Shown: one piece after another, positions 51,168 through 60,154 of the stretch
Numbering within the stretch: position 1 is the first letter of the stretch
Layout of the letters: each line of letters begins with the position of its first letter
Source of the DNA: Candidatus Poribacteria bacterium
Lineage (GTDB): Bacteria > Poribacteria > WGA-4E > WGA-3G
Assembly: GCA_003635195.1 (NCBI GenBank)
Contig: PYIY01000083.1
Span: 1 to 61,498 of the forward strand
Direction: 5' to 3'
Length of the DNA: 61,498 nucleotides
Notes under the pieces: generated by a model
What the model saw: only the letters and a program-made list of their open reading frames with translations
Told to the model about the DNA's origin: nothing
Databases searched by the model: none
Translations under genes and position numbers: made by a program

Positions 51168-51525
51168 TGGCGCATTTTGCCTAACGAATGATACGGCACA
51201 ATGCTTAGTGTGAGGTTTGGAAAATGTTACACTTTCCGCGAAATTATTTTTTTTCGGAGGTGGCAACAGAAACTAAAAAAATGCTTAGGATCCCACGTAA
51301 ATAGTGGGTTTATCGCGAAATCTGAAAAGCTACCAAAAAACGGAAAAAGTTACACTTGTGTAACTTTTTAACGAAAATCACGCCCACAATTTAAGGGTTG
51401 TCCCGTGTGTGAAACTAAAACTCTTGATGATAGATAATGGCTACTATCTGACGGATATTAAAAATATCATTACTTAAGCAACGCGCGCTTTACTGAAAAC
51501 TGAATCTTTCTGAGAGGAAATAGGC
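51168..51525. other. Spacer between rnpA and yidD
   Basis: No gene is seen in 358 bp. It has a CCCAC/GTGGG small hairpin near 51293-51309, a strong palindrome at 51344-51369 and two separate GTTACAC words. A CTGAAAACTGAATC repeat word precedes the yidD ribosome-binding site. Confidence 0.5.
51344..51369. terminator. Bidirectional terminator-like hairpin
   Basis: A perfect palindrome: AAAAAGTTACAC, two nt, GTGTAACTTTTT. The stem is flanked by A on the left and T on the right. Confidence 0.7.
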
Positions 51526-51807
51526 GTGGCACATTGTAAACAGCACCAAAAAGACAGGAAACAGTCTCAAAAGCAATCGACAGACCGTCCATCAGGTAGA
51601 AGGCTGATACTCACGTTCCCGATCCGTTTCTATAGACGCTTTATTTCACCGATCTTGCCGCCCGCGTGCCGTTTCTATCCGACATGTTCTCAATACGCAC
51701 TTGAAGCTTTGGAACGCTACGGAATCTTCAAAGGGTGCTGGTTAACACTCAAGCGACTCTCAAAATGTCACCCATATCATCCGGGCGGCTTTGATCCACT
51801 GAAATAA
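51526..51807 (+). CDS. yidD: Membrane protein insertion efficiency factor YidD
   Basis: This 93-aa protein starts at GTG with AGAGGAAA upstream. It contains the YidD signature: [51 protein letters not shown] and FDPL. The conserved Cys and the amphipathic N terminus are present. YidD helps membrane protein insertion by YidC; its position between rnpA and yidC is the usual one. Confidence 0.95.
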   Translation: MAHCKQHQKDRKQSQKQSTDRPSGRRLILTFPIRFYRRFISPILPPACRFYPTCSQYALEALERYGIFKGCWLTLKRLSKCHPYHPGGFDPLK

Positions 51808-51866
51808 CGGATGCGGACTTCGGAAATTAATTTCAAAAAAATATAAATGAGGAGCACCTAATCTCA

Positions 51867-53675
51867 ATGGGCGCACGTTACATTCTCGCATTGGTTCTAA
51901 TGATTGGTGTCATGATCTTATGGAGCCTGTTTCTCGCACCGAGACCAGATGAAATTCCATCTACCGAGAAGGCACCCGTAGCATCAGACACAGGCGAAAC
52001 ACCAGTCGATCCTACAACACAGGCAACATCCGACCCAACCGATGCACCCAACAGTCCCGAGCTCTGGACACAAGTTGAAGAAAGCCCGGACGATGCAATG
52101 ATCAACGTCCAAACCGATAACTATAGCATCGTTTTTAACGAAAAACTTGCCATTGCCAAGCAGTGGCGACTCAACCATTTTCCAGATCGATCGGATGAGG
52201 CGCGCATGCCTTTGAATCTGATTCCGCAGAATGCCCCAAACTGCCTTGAACTTCGATTGGGAAATCAACTGTTGCAGAACGACCTGAACCTCCGATTAGC
52301 GACATGGCAGGCAGATAAATCCGAAATCAATATTACAAATGGACAAGACGCTGAAACACTCACATTTACAACAACCATCGGAGAGAAACTACAGGTAACA
52401 AAGCAGTTCACCTTTATCCCAGATACCTATTTCGTTGACATGGCGGTAACTTTCCATAATAGGTCCGATGAACAGCTACCTGTAAATGGATACAAACTTC
52501 GATGGGGACCAGGTATCAATTCCGATCTGCTACCGCACGAAAAAAGAAGCGGCAAACGCGGGCGTCGCGGCACCGAAGGCGCGAAAGCCTACATCGGTGA
52601 GGGAAAACCTCAACGCCAATTCAAGCCTGAACAAGCATTAGCTACCGTTCTCTGGGCAGGTATGGATAGCCAGTACTTCAGCGCACTCATAATTCCAGAC
52701 CCCGTCCTCAATGCGACATACAATTTGGATGGATCTCAGGCAAACACCGCAACAGATATCACTGTCACCGCGGCAAACGAAATCGCCGAACTTGTCGTCC
52801 CAAAGCCTTATCTCGAACGAGAGCAAGAAACGACAGAAGCCTTCCGACTCTACGTCGGACCAAAAGACGATACAATTTTAAAGAGCATCGAAGCGCCGAA
52901 TGCCGAAAATCCGGTCCGCCTATCGAAAATTATCGACTTCGGATTCTTTTGGTTCATCGCATGGGGCATGCTCTGGATATTCAAAGGGTTGCACTCGGTC
53001 TTCGGGAACTACGGCATCTCGATTATTCTTCTCACGGCTTTGGTCAAATTAATCTCTTATCCGTTCACGCGCAAAGCGCATAATTCTATGAAGAAGATGC
53101 AGCAGCTGCAACCGCAACTGCTCGAATTAAAGGAGAAATATAGGGACGATCCGCAGAAACTCAATCGCGCAACGATGCGCCTCTATAAGGAAAACGGGGT
53201 CAATCCATTAGGAGGGTGTATCCCATGGCTCCCACAAATCCCCATTTTCTGGGCACTCTTCGCACTCCTCGGCAGTGCTGTCGAACTCCGCGGCGCACCG
53301 TTCTTCCTCTGGATTGATGACCTCTCTGCACCCGATACGCTAATCGAATTGCCGTTCACGATCCCTTTGATCGTCACGCAAATAGATGCCGTCCGCCTAT
53401 TGCCCATCATAAACGGGTTGACAACTTGGCTCCAACAGAAATTCGTCGGTAATATGACACCGACAACGGACAACATGCAAGCGAAATTGATGCAGTTTAT
53501 GCCTCTCATCTTTATTTTTATCTTCTACAACTGGGCATCAGGGTTTGTGTTATATTGGCTGTGCAACAATGTATTCACAATAGCGCAACAATACATACAG
53601 AATCGAAGCGCGACCGACGAAGAACAAATCGCAGTCGTAGATACCAGAAAACGCAACAACGCCAAACAAAAATAG
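51867..53675 (+). CDS. yidC: Membrane protein insertase YidC
   Basis: This 602-aa protein has an N-terminal membrane segment (YILALVLMIGVMILWSLFL), a large periplasmic domain (about 30-340) and the five-helix insertase core. Core motifs are GNYGISIILLTALVKLISYP, the cytoplasmic coiled hairpin MKKMQQLQPQLLELKEKYRD, GGCIPWLPQIPIFWALF and NNVFTIAQQYI near the end. The length fits Gram-negative YidC, which supports two membranes. It inserts proteins with or without SecYEG. khpB follows 14 bp later. Confidence 0.96.
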   Translation: MGARYILALVLMIGVMILWSLFLAPRPDEIPSTEKAPVASDTGETPVDPTTQATSDPTDAPNSPELWTQVEESPDDAMINVQTDNYSIVFNEKLAIAKQWRLNHFPDRSDEARMPLNLIPQNAPNCLELRLGNQLLQNDLNLRLATWQADKSEINITNGQDAETLTFTTTIGEKLQVTKQFTFIPDTYFVDMAVTFHNRSDEQLPVNGYKLRWGPGINSDLLPHEKRSGKRGRRGTEGAKAYIGEGKPQRQFKPEQALATVLWAGMDSQYFSALIIPDPVLNATYNLDGSQANTATDITVTAANEIAELVVPKPYLEREQETTEAFRLYVGPKDDTILKSIEAPNAENPVRLSKIIDFGFFWFIAWGMLWIFKGLHSVFGNYGISIILLTALVKLISYPFTRKAHNSMKKMQQLQPQLLELKEKYRDDPQKLNRATMRLYKENGVNPLGGCIPWLPQIPIFWALFALLGSAVELRGAPFFLWIDDLSAPDTLIELPFTIPLIVTQIDAVRLLPIINGLTTWLQQKFVGNMTPTTDNMQAKLMQFMPLIFIFIFYNWASGFVLYWLCNNVFTIAQQYIQNRSATDEEQIAVVDTRKRNNAKQK

Positions 53676-53689
53676 GAGAACATGAACCT

Positions 53690-54313
53690 ATGCAACACTA
53701 TATCGAAACCGAAGGCGACACGGTGGAGGAAGCAATTGAACAGGCGCTCAACGAACTTGAGGCGACGCGGGAGCAGGTTACTATCGACATTGTCACTGAA
53801 CCAACGAAAGGGATTTTGAACTTCGGCGCGAAACCGGCGAAAATACGCGCAACCCTCAAACAAGATGTCTCTACTGCACCAGACGCAATCCTCAGCGAAA
53901 TTCTTAACCGAATGGGGATTGACGCAGAAATCGAATCCAACTTCATTGATGGGAGCACGCATCTAAATATCCTCACAGACAGTCCCGCCTTACTGATCGG
54001 AAAACACGGACAGACGCTTGATGCCATTGAACGCTTACTTAATTGTATCATCAATAAAGCCTCGCTTGTCAAAAGACGCGTTTTCGTCGATACCGAAGGC
54101 TACCGAGAACGTCGAGAAGAACGACTCGTCGAAATGGCGCATCAAGTCGCAGAAAAAGTCAAATATACCGACCGAGAAGTTGTCCTCGCACCGATGTCCG
54201 CACGCGATCGACGCATCATTCATGTCACCTTAAAAGGGGACGATGTTGTTTCTACCTACAGCCAAGGCGAAGGGGAAATGCGACGCGTCGTCGTCACCAC
54301 ACAACAGCCTTAA
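53690..54313 (+). CDS. khpB: RNA-binding protein KhpB/Jag
   Basis: I chose ATG 53690 (MQHYIETEGDTVEEAIEQAL) with AGGAGAA ten nt upstream; a longer frame overlaps yidC. The 207-aa product has the Jag-N domain (about 1-50, ending GILNFGAKPAKIRAT), a KH domain with LLIGKHGQTLDAIERLLNC (GxxG loop) and an R3H domain (LAPMSARDRRIIHVTLKGDD, the R-x-x-x-H pattern). It binds RNA and helps cell division in some bacteria. The yidC neighbour is standard. Confidence 0.93.
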   Translation: MQHYIETEGDTVEEAIEQALNELEATREQVTIDIVTEPTKGILNFGAKPAKIRATLKQDVSTAPDAILSEILNRMGIDAEIESNFIDGSTHLNILTDSPALLIGKHGQTLDAIERLLNCIINKASLVKRRVFVDTEGYRERREERLVEMAHQVAEKVKYTDREVVLAPMSARDRRIIHVTLKGDDVVSTYSQGEGEMRRVVVTTQQP

Positions 54314-54456
54314 CAGCATCTATGGCCTTTCTGCTGGTGCAGTTTAAGTGTTTAAATCGGTAATGTCGGACCAGTTTGTAACCCCGAATTTTTTGTGCGA
54401 ACTGTTTATCTAAAATTTGTAAACCTATTCTCATCTGCTGCGTTGGGACTATTAAA

Positions 54457-55845
54457 ATGAAATTTCACGATACAATTGCAGCCATCGCAACAGCGCGAGG
54501 TGAAGCCGGTATCGGTATCGTCCGAGTCAGCGGGATGCTTGCGTTGACTATTGCCACTGAAGTTTTCCGATCGCCGCGCGCGGTGGTCCCAACAGAATTG
54601 CCAACGCATACGCTTACTTATGGACATGTCGTTGATACAACAGCAGCTGATGAAGTTATTGATGAAGTCTTGCTCGGTATCATGCATGCACCGAAAACTT
54701 ATACCGGCGAAGACATCGTCGAGTTTAACTGCCACGGCGGCGCAGTTCCTCTCAAAGCGGTGTTGGACTTAGTGGTAAAGAACGGCGCACGCATCGCAGA
54801 GCCGGGCGAATTTACAAAACGCGCTTTTCTAAACGGAAGACTTGACCTCGCACAAGCCGAAGCCGTCGCGGAACTCATCGCCTCAAAAACAGACCTGAGC
54901 CGAAAAATCGCTGTAGAGGCACTCGCTGGAAAACTCTCTGATACCGTCAACGGATTGAACGACCAACTCGCAGCCCTACTCGCAGAAATTGAGGCTTCCA
55001 TCGACTTCCCTGAGGAAGATTTGGATTTCATGAAGGTGGAGACGCAACTTGATACCGCACGCGCAGTTCAGACCGATCTAAAAACACTGCTTGAAACCGC
55101 CACCGAAGGCAGGCTTATCACCGAAGGGGCTAACGTCGCGATACTCGGTAAACCGAACGTCGGAAAATCGAGTCTGCTCAATGCACTGGTCGGAATGACC
55201 CGGGCAATTGTCACCGATATACCCGGTACAACGCGCGATACTATTGAGGAGACGATTAACATCGGTGGTATCCTATTGAAACTCATTGATACTGCTGGGA
55301 TCCGACACACAGATGACGTTGTGGAACAACAAGGCGTTGAACGGAGCAAAGCCGTACAGGATAGAGCAGAATTGCTGCTGTTGATGTTCGATGCATCGCA
55401 ACCGCTCAACGCGGCCGATCTTGAACTCTTAAAGACAGCGCAATCAGCCAAGGCAATTCTTATTCTAAATAAGATGGACCTACCGGTTGTAACGTCGCCA
55501 ACAGCACTGCTTGCGCACTGTCCGAAAAAACAGATCGTCGAAACAGTGATTCCTGAAGGTAAGGGACTTGACAAACTAAAAGTCACTGTTTCTGAGGAAC
55601 TGCTCGGTGGTGAATTGGGCATCGGTGAATCACCTATCGTGACAAACGCGCGCCACCAAGAAGCACTCCGGCGTGCGAATGAAGCACTCAGTTATGCGAT
55701 AGAGAGCCTCGAAAACGGGATGCCTCCTGACCTTATCGCTGTCGATCTACGAATGGGTCTTGATGGCCTCGGGGACATCGTCGGTAAAACAACGACCGAG
55801 GATATTCTTGATAGAATTTTCTCGCAATTCTGTGTCGGAAAGTGA
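54457..55845 (+). CDS. mnmE: tRNA-5-carboxymethylaminomethyluridine GTPase MnmE
   Basis: MnmE works with MnmG to modify U34 of certain tRNAs. The 462-aa protein has the N-terminal tetrahydrofolate-binding domain (MKFHDTIAAIATARGEAGIG), the helical domain and an inserted G domain with GKPNVGKSSLLNAL (G1), DIPGTTRDT (G2), DTAGI (G3) and LNKMD (G4). It ends FCVGK, the C-terminal CxGK motif essential for modification. The gene stands at the end of the rnpA-yidC block. Confidence 0.97.
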   Translation: MKFHDTIAAIATARGEAGIGIVRVSGMLALTIATEVFRSPRAVVPTELPTHTLTYGHVVDTTAADEVIDEVLLGIMHAPKTYTGEDIVEFNCHGGAVPLKAVLDLVVKNGARIAEPGEFTKRAFLNGRLDLAQAEAVAELIASKTDLSRKIAVEALAGKLSDTVNGLNDQLAALLAEIEASIDFPEEDLDFMKVETQLDTARAVQTDLKTLLETATEGRLITEGANVAILGKPNVGKSSLLNALVGMTRAIVTDIPGTTRDTIEETINIGGILLKLIDTAGIRHTDDVVEQQGVERSKAVQDRAELLLLMFDASQPLNAADLELLKTAQSAKAILILNKMDLPVVTSPTALLAHCPKKQIVETVIPEGKGLDKLKVTVSEELLGGELGIGESPIVTNARHQEALRRANEALSYAIESLENGMPPDLIAVDLRMGLDGLGDIVGKTTTEDILDRIFSQFCVGK

Positions 55846-55935
55846 TGTTTACGAAAAGGGAACTTTTATCGGAGTGAGGTGTGTCTATTTCTGCTTGTGA
55901 GCGGAAGGCACGGATGCCTAAAGGAGTAATTCATT

Positions 55936-56133
55936 ATGTTAACCGCAAAACAACAGTGGTGCCCGCGCTGCAAAAGGCACGTCCAAACAGAACAGAAACA
56001 GTCCAGTATTGGCAGACAGAAAGAACTCGTCAGAATTATTATTACCTGTTTCAAGTGTCGTACAACGCTATCGAGCAAAACAACCAGCGCAGCTGCGCTT
56101 GAGCAAAACGAGGACGCTGCAACAGAAAAATAG
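55936..56133 (+). CDS. Small zinc-ribbon-like protein
   Basis: This 65-aa product starts with AAAGGAG upstream. Two Cys pairs (CPRC near 9-12 and CFKC near 38-41) make a zinc ribbon with a positively charged middle. The C terminus is disordered (SSKTTSAAALEQNEDAATEK). It may bind nucleic acid or another protein. I do not recognise the family. Confidence 0.65.
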   Translation: MLTAKQQWCPRCKRHVQTEQKQSSIGRQKELVRIIITCFKCRTTLSSKTTSAAALEQNEDAATEK

Positions 56134-56149
56134 TGTCTGAGACCTACGC

Positions 56150-56194
56150 ACTGATTACTGGCAGCCATTGTTTACTGACAACTGATAACCAACA
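56150..56194. repeat. Short spacer repeat
   Basis: CTGATTACTGGCAGCCATTG and TTTACTGACAACTGATAACC words upstream of the selenoprotein candidate. Confidence 0.45.
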
Positions 56195-56206
56195 AAGGAG
56201 AAATTC

Positions 56207-57121
56207 ATGTTTAATTTTGTTTTCCGCCATATCTCACTCGGTGTTTTACTGATGATGATAGGCACAATACCAGCACTCGTCGCGAGCGCAGAGATCAATT
56301 GGGAAAAATCGCTTGAGGACGGTATGAAAGAAGCCGAAAAGACCGGCAAACCCGTTATGCTTGACTTTTATACCGACTGGTGAGGCGCGTGCAGTCAGCT
56401 GGATGCTGAAACATTCACGGATGCGCGCATCATTGAGTTGTCCAAAGGGTTCATTCCGATCAAGGTAAATCCAGAAGATCAGGAACACCCTGAGAATATG
56501 GAAGCCGTTAGACGGTATCAAGTTACTGGATACCCGACAATCGTCTTCACGAGTTCAGATGGTGGTATGATCTCGAAACAGGTTGGGTTCGCCTACCCGA
56601 ACGACTTCGTACCGGTGATAGAAACCGCGTTGGAAAAAGAGCAAGCCTTCGTTGAACAACTTGCCAAGCTTGAAAAAACACCGGACGATGCTAAATTGAA
56701 TGCCCAGGTCGCACTCACTTATCTCGAACGGACACAGCTTGAAAAAGCACTCCTGTTCAGTAAGGAGGCGTTTAAACACGACCCGAAAAATAAGACAGGT
56801 CTTGTGCCAAACTTGCATAACCAACTCGGACTCGCTTACGCTGGAAAGGTTGAAAATGCTATGGTTAAAGAACCTGAAGAAGCCGAGATGTACTTTCAAA
56901 AGGCAGTTTCTCACTTCAGAACTGTGATAGACAAGTATCCAAAGAGCGATCTCAAGGATCCGGCCCAATACTATCTCGGCGTAACCTACGCTATCAAAGG
57001 CGAGTTTGATGACGCAATCGCAGTGCTTGAAAAATTAGTTCATCATACCACCGATGCGAATATCAAACAGAACACTGAAGCGATGTTGGAACGGGTGAAA
57101 GATTTGGCGAGTTCTAACTAA
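56207..57121 (+). CDS. Thioredoxin-like selenoprotein candidate (UxxC) with TPR tail
   Basis: From ATG 56207 (AAAGGAG upstream) the frame encodes a Sec signal peptide (about 1-28, LVASA) and a thioredoxin domain. At residue 59 an in-frame TGA (56381-56383) replaces the first active-site Cys: DFYTDW-U-GAC, resolving Cys62. The frame continues in phase with clear homology (GYPTIVFTSSDG; the cis-Pro motif) and ends in TPR-like helices to TAA at 57121, 304 aa in all. The TGA sits exactly where the redox Cys is expected, so recoding to selenocysteine is favoured over a pseudogene. A SECIS-like hairpin follows the TGA. It is probably a periplasmic thiol-disulfide or peroxide-reducing protein. Confidence 0.85.
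56384..56428 (+). promoter_or_regulatory. SECIS-like hairpin downstream of the in-frame UGA
   Basis: GCGCGT (56385-56390) can pair with GCGCGC (56423-56428), and within it TCAGC (56395-56399) pairs with GCTGA (56405-56409) around the 5-nt loop TGGAT. The apical loop lies about 16 nt after the UGA and has G at its second position, as in the bacterial SECIS consensus. Confidence 0.6.
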
Positions 57122-57129
57122 CAATCTCT

Positions 57130-57156
57130 GTAGGTGTGGTTTTCGACTGCATCTAC
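57130..57156. terminator. Hairpin between convergent genes
   Basis: GTAGGTGTGGTT and ACTGCATCTAC pair (with a bulge) around a TTCG-like loop. It belongs with the GGTGYGGTT hairpin family and may act as a shared terminator for the two convergent genes. Confidence 0.45.
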
Positions 57157-57866
57157 AATTCCATTAACGCCGTAATCTCCCTCGGGGTCAGAAGTCGATA
57201 CTGCCCCTGTGGGAGGTTACCCAATCGCAAATTGCCAATCCGAGTCCGCTGCAAGCGGATGACTGGATACCCTACGGCTTTAAACATCAAGCGCACCTGC
57301 CGTTTCTTTCCTTCGTGAATTACCATCTCAAATTTCGTTGACGCGCCATCTCTATTTACCTTTAAACGTTCAACTTTCGCTGGTGCCGTTGGCCCACTCG
57401 GAATTTTGACACCTTCACGCAACCGTTGAACCGCGTCGTCGTTTGGAACGCCTTTCACCCATACGAGATAGGTTTTTTCTATCTCATGGCTCGGGTGCAG
57501 CAACCGATAGGCAAAATCTCCATCATTTGTGAAGAGGAGAAGTCCTTCGGTTTCTAAATCTAAACGTCCAACGGGGTAAATACTATCGGGTAGGTCTGCG
57601 ACGAGGTTCATAACAGTAGGACGCCCGCGTTCATCGCTGCGTGTCGTTAAATAGCCCGCAGGTTTGTTCAGCATCAGATAGATACGTTCTGTCAGCGGTT
57701 CAACTCGTTTCCCTTCAAATTCAACCGTATCGGTCTCCACGTTAATCGGATGTCCGGGAACGAAAATGGGTTCGCCGTTTACAGTGACAAGTCCAGCTTG
57801 GATACGCTTTTTCACCGCCCGTCGAGAGGCGATGCCTGAAGTAGCAATATATTTTTCAAGTCGCAT
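57153..57866 (-). CDS. RsuA/RluB-family rRNA pseudouridine synthase
   Basis: This 237-aa protein begins with an S4 RNA-binding domain (RLEKYIATSGIASRRAVKKR) and has the catalytic motif VGRLDLETEGLLLFTNDGDF (Asp nucleophile in GRLD), followed by EKTYLVWVKG. The RsuA/RluB/RluE/RluF subgroup modifies rRNA. No clear ribosome-binding site is visible; the start at ATG 57866 matches the S4 start. It is convergent with the thioredoxin gene. Confidence 0.93.
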   Translation of the reverse strand: MRLEKYIATSGIASRRAVKKRIQAGLVTVNGEPIFVPGHPINVETDTVEFEGKRVEPLTERIYLMLNKPAGYLTTRSDERGRPTVMNLVADLPDSIYPVGRLDLETEGLLLFTNDGDFAYRLLHPSHEIEKTYLVWVKGVPNDDAVQRLREGVKIPSGPTAPAKVERLKVNRDGASTKFEMVIHEGKKRQVRLMFKAVGYPVIRLQRTRIGNLRLGNLPQGQYRLLTPREITALMEL

Positions 57867-57871
57867 GTTGG

Positions 57872-58064
57872 TTTATGGCTATCAGCAGTCAGCGGAATAG
57901 TTATCAGTTTTCAGTTAAAGAAGTTCGTAAAGTGTTCTAAAGGTCCGAAAGTTTGCAAGTGTTCTAAAGTTTCAAAGGGTTTCCCTCTTTCAACTTTAGC
58001 TCACTTTACTGATTTTAGCACACTTTCTAACATTGATAACTCTCACTGCGAGGCAGACTGACAA
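57872..58064. repeat. Spacer repeat copy
   Basis: GGCTATCAGCAGTCAGCGG and TTATCAGTTTTCAGTTAAAG at the left, tandem AGTGTTCTAAAGGTCC / AGTGTTCTAAAGTTTC words in the middle, and CTCTCACTGCGAGGC at the right. Confidence 0.6.
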
Positions 58065-58706
58065 CTACTCTTCTATCTGCCAACCCTTCTCCGTCGCGAT
58101 ACGCCGCAGCTTTCGGTCAGGGTTAACTGCAACCGGATGTCCAAACAATTCTAACTTATGTGCATCTGTATGGTGATTTCCATACGCGTAAGAATTACTA
58201 AGGTCGAACCCGTGTTCAGTCGCGAGTTGCTGCGCGAGTTTCGCTTTGTTTTCCGCGAAAGGGTGCAACCCGACGCGCTTGCCCGTCAACACCCCATCAA
58301 CCACTTCTAATTCGTGCGAAACCATCAAATCGGTTTGGAAGTGCTCATGGAACGGCTGAACGAGGAACGACAAAGACCCCGACATCAGAATAACTGTCCG
58401 TCCGTCGGCACGATGTGTGTATATCAATTCGGAGATATGGGGCGCGATGCTGGGGCGGAATATATCAACAAAGCAGCGTCGCGCAATCTCATGGAGACGT
58501 TGCTGCGCTAAACCGCGGAGATAGATTTTGTTAGATTTCGCTACCGGCAGGGACTTAACCTTTAGAAAATTGGAGGTCCACGCAAGCAGATTCGGTATCG
58601 GGATCTCACCGTGGCTCAGCAGATATGACAGAAAAACTTGTTCTGAGGAGACGCGAATAATCGTGCCATCTAAATCGAAGACAGCACATGTTTTAGATGT
58701 TGTCAT
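58065..58706 (-). CDS. HAD-IB family phosphatase (SerB-like fold)
   Basis: This 213-aa protein begins AVFDLDGTIIRVSSEQVFLS (motif I, DxDGT), then ILMSGSLSFL (motif II Ser), a middle Lys and AYGNHHTDAHKLELFG (motif III/IV region). In typical members that last block is GDSxxD; here the first Asp is Asn. The fold matches PSP/SerB-like HAD-IB enzymes acting on small phosphate esters. It overlaps pdxJ by four bp (ATGA), so the two are translationally coupled. Confidence 0.85.
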   Translation of the reverse strand: MTTSKTCAVFDLDGTIIRVSSEQVFLSYLLSHGEIPIPNLLAWTSNFLKVKSLPVAKSNKIYLRGLAQQRLHEIARRCFVDIFRPSIAPHISELIYTHRADGRTVILMSGSLSFLVQPFHEHFQTDLMVSHELEVVDGVLTGKRVGLHPFAENKAKLAQQLATEHGFDLSNSYAYGNHHTDAHKLELFGHPVAVNPDRKLRRIATEKGWQIEE

Positions 58707-59455
58707 GTGACCTGCTGCCCCAATGCGCGTCGATACGCTTTGACAGCAGCTTCCATGCCGATATAGAGCGCGTCTGCCATGAGATGGTGCCCGATAGAGA
58801 CTTCAAGGAGTCCCGGTAACTTCTGCATCAGGGGTAGATTCTCAAGGTTCAGATCGTGTCCGGCGTTGACACCAAGCCCTAAATCTACCGCCTTTGCCGC
58901 TGCGGTTTCCAACAACACGAATTCGCGTTCAATTTCCACTTCCGTTTCTGCCATCGCGTAAGGCGCGGTATAAAGTTCGATTCTATCCGCACCGATATCG
59001 CGCGTCCTCGCTATCTGTTCAACATCTGTTCCACTAAATAGGCTGACACGAATATCAGCATCTTTCAACGCTGTGATAATCGGTTTCAACATATCACCGT
59101 CTTTACGTATATCCCAGACAGTATGGCTTGTGATCTCCCCCGTCACAACAGGAACGAGGGTGCATTGTGTCGGTTTCGTGCGGAGTACCATATCAATAAG
59201 GTCAGGTCTCGGATCGCCTTCAATGTTGTATTCAATCGTGGGTGTTTTTTGTGTATTGATTTCTATGAGTCGTTCGGCGATGTCCTTCACATCTGCGGGT
59301 CTGATATGGCGTTCATCTTCACGCGGATGCACGGTGATCCCTTGCGCGCCAGCAGCGACACAGGTATTGACAGCGGTGAGCACATCCGGAATATCACCAC
59401 CCCGTGAGTTGCGCAGTGTTGCGACTTTATTTACGTTTACACTTAAGGCCGTCAT
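58703..59455 (-). CDS. pdxJ: Pyridoxine 5'-phosphate synthase
   Basis: PdxJ condenses 1-deoxyxylulose-5-phosphate with 3-amino-2-oxopropyl phosphate in vitamin B6 synthesis. The 250-aa TIM-barrel protein has the conserved SVNVNKVATLRNSRGG, GAQGITVHPREDERHIR, LVPVVTGEITS, VNAGHDLNLENL and EVSIGHHLMADALYIG blocks. A CGGAGAAAA site precedes ATG 59455. Four-bp overlap with the HAD gene suggests coupling; no other pdx gene is nearby. Confidence 0.95.
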   Translation of the reverse strand: MTALSVNVNKVATLRNSRGGDIPDVLTAVNTCVAAGAQGITVHPREDERHIRPADVKDIAERLIEINTQKTPTIEYNIEGDPRPDLIDMVLRTKPTQCTLVPVVTGEITSHTVWDIRKDGDMLKPIITALKDADIRVSLFSGTDVEQIARTRDIGADRIELYTAPYAMAETEVEIEREFVLLETAAAKAVDLGLGVNAGHDLNLENLPLMQKLPGLLEVSIGHHLMADALYIGMEAAVKAYRRALGQQVT

Positions 59456-59486
59456 TTTTCTCCGTAAGGGTTGCGTGATAAATGTC

Positions 59487-60092
59487 TCACGCTTTTTGGG
59501 CTACCATGTCTGAAAGAATACCGAGGATTTTGTCGCACAGCGCGATGGGATAGATTGTTAAATCAATCTCCAGGCACTTTTCCTCCAACTTGAGAAATAA
59601 CCAGTCTGTGCCTGAGGTAACAGCCCCATAAATCTGGGAGACGTTATTGCCTTTTTCTGCATTAAAATATTGGGCAGCCAGCATCTCGGCAACACACTGC
59701 CCCAGTCCACCGATCAAGTCTTCCTTCTTGGCTTCGACAAGCATGATGACAGGAGCCTCTAAAACAATCTGCCCGGGCGACAAGCTTACCAAAAAATCGC
59801 ATACACCTACCAGGCCATTTTCAGCATCAACATTGAAGTCGATCCCGGAAAAAAAACTGATGCGCTGCTTACAGTGCTCTCGAAGTTCAACCAGGATATT
59901 AGCGACAATGAGTTCAGAGCGAGCTTTCTCGGTACCTATAGTGGTAGCTAAGGGCACCTTTTTTTTCAATTCTGTGGTGAGATCCGCACTGGGAACCACC
60001 GTTTCTACTTCAGAAAAGAGACCAATAGATTCAACCTTTTCCAATTGAAAGGTTGACAACACTGCTGCTAATGTAAAGTTACTATAAGCCAT
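59487..60092 (-). CDS. Unknown protein of a cyanobacteria-rich family (possible nuclease fold)
   Basis: This 201-aa protein has AGGAGG before ATG. The wording (LEKVESIGLFSEV, TEKARSELIVANILVELRE, CDFLVSLSP, VIMLVEAKKEDLIGGLGQCV, FNAEKGNNVSQIYGAVTSGT) matches a family I recall as common in cyanobacteria. The D ... (E)AK arrangement (VCDFL ... EAPVIMLVEAKK) resembles a PD-(D/E)XK nuclease core, but no catalytic test is possible here. No signal peptide or membrane segment is present. Its position between pdxJ and gdh suggests an independent unit. Confidence 0.7.
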   Translation of the reverse strand: MAYSNFTLAAVLSTFQLEKVESIGLFSEVETVVPSADLTTELKKKVPLATTIGTEKARSELIVANILVELREHCKQRISFFSGIDFNVDAENGLVGVCDFLVSLSPGQIVLEAPVIMLVEAKKEDLIGGLGQCVAEMLAAQYFNAEKGNNVSQIYGAVTSGTDWLFLKLEEKCLEIDLTIYPIALCDKILGILSDMVAQKA

Positions 60093-60154
60093 TTGTATCC
60101 TCCTTTCATGAGTGGTGGTGTAGTTATTGAGAAAATGTAACCCGTCTGCTCCTT

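Noticed and set aside
54314..54456. Possible replication origin near mnmE/rnpA
   Set aside because: No DnaA-box cluster (TTATCCACA) or AT-rich unwinding block is visible here or upstream of rnpA, and no dnaA gene is present.
56381..56383. Simple nonsense mutation making the thioredoxin gene a pseudogene
   Set aside because: The stop lies exactly at the redox-active Cys codon, the rest of the frame is intact, and a hairpin follows; selenocysteine is the better explanation, though not proven.
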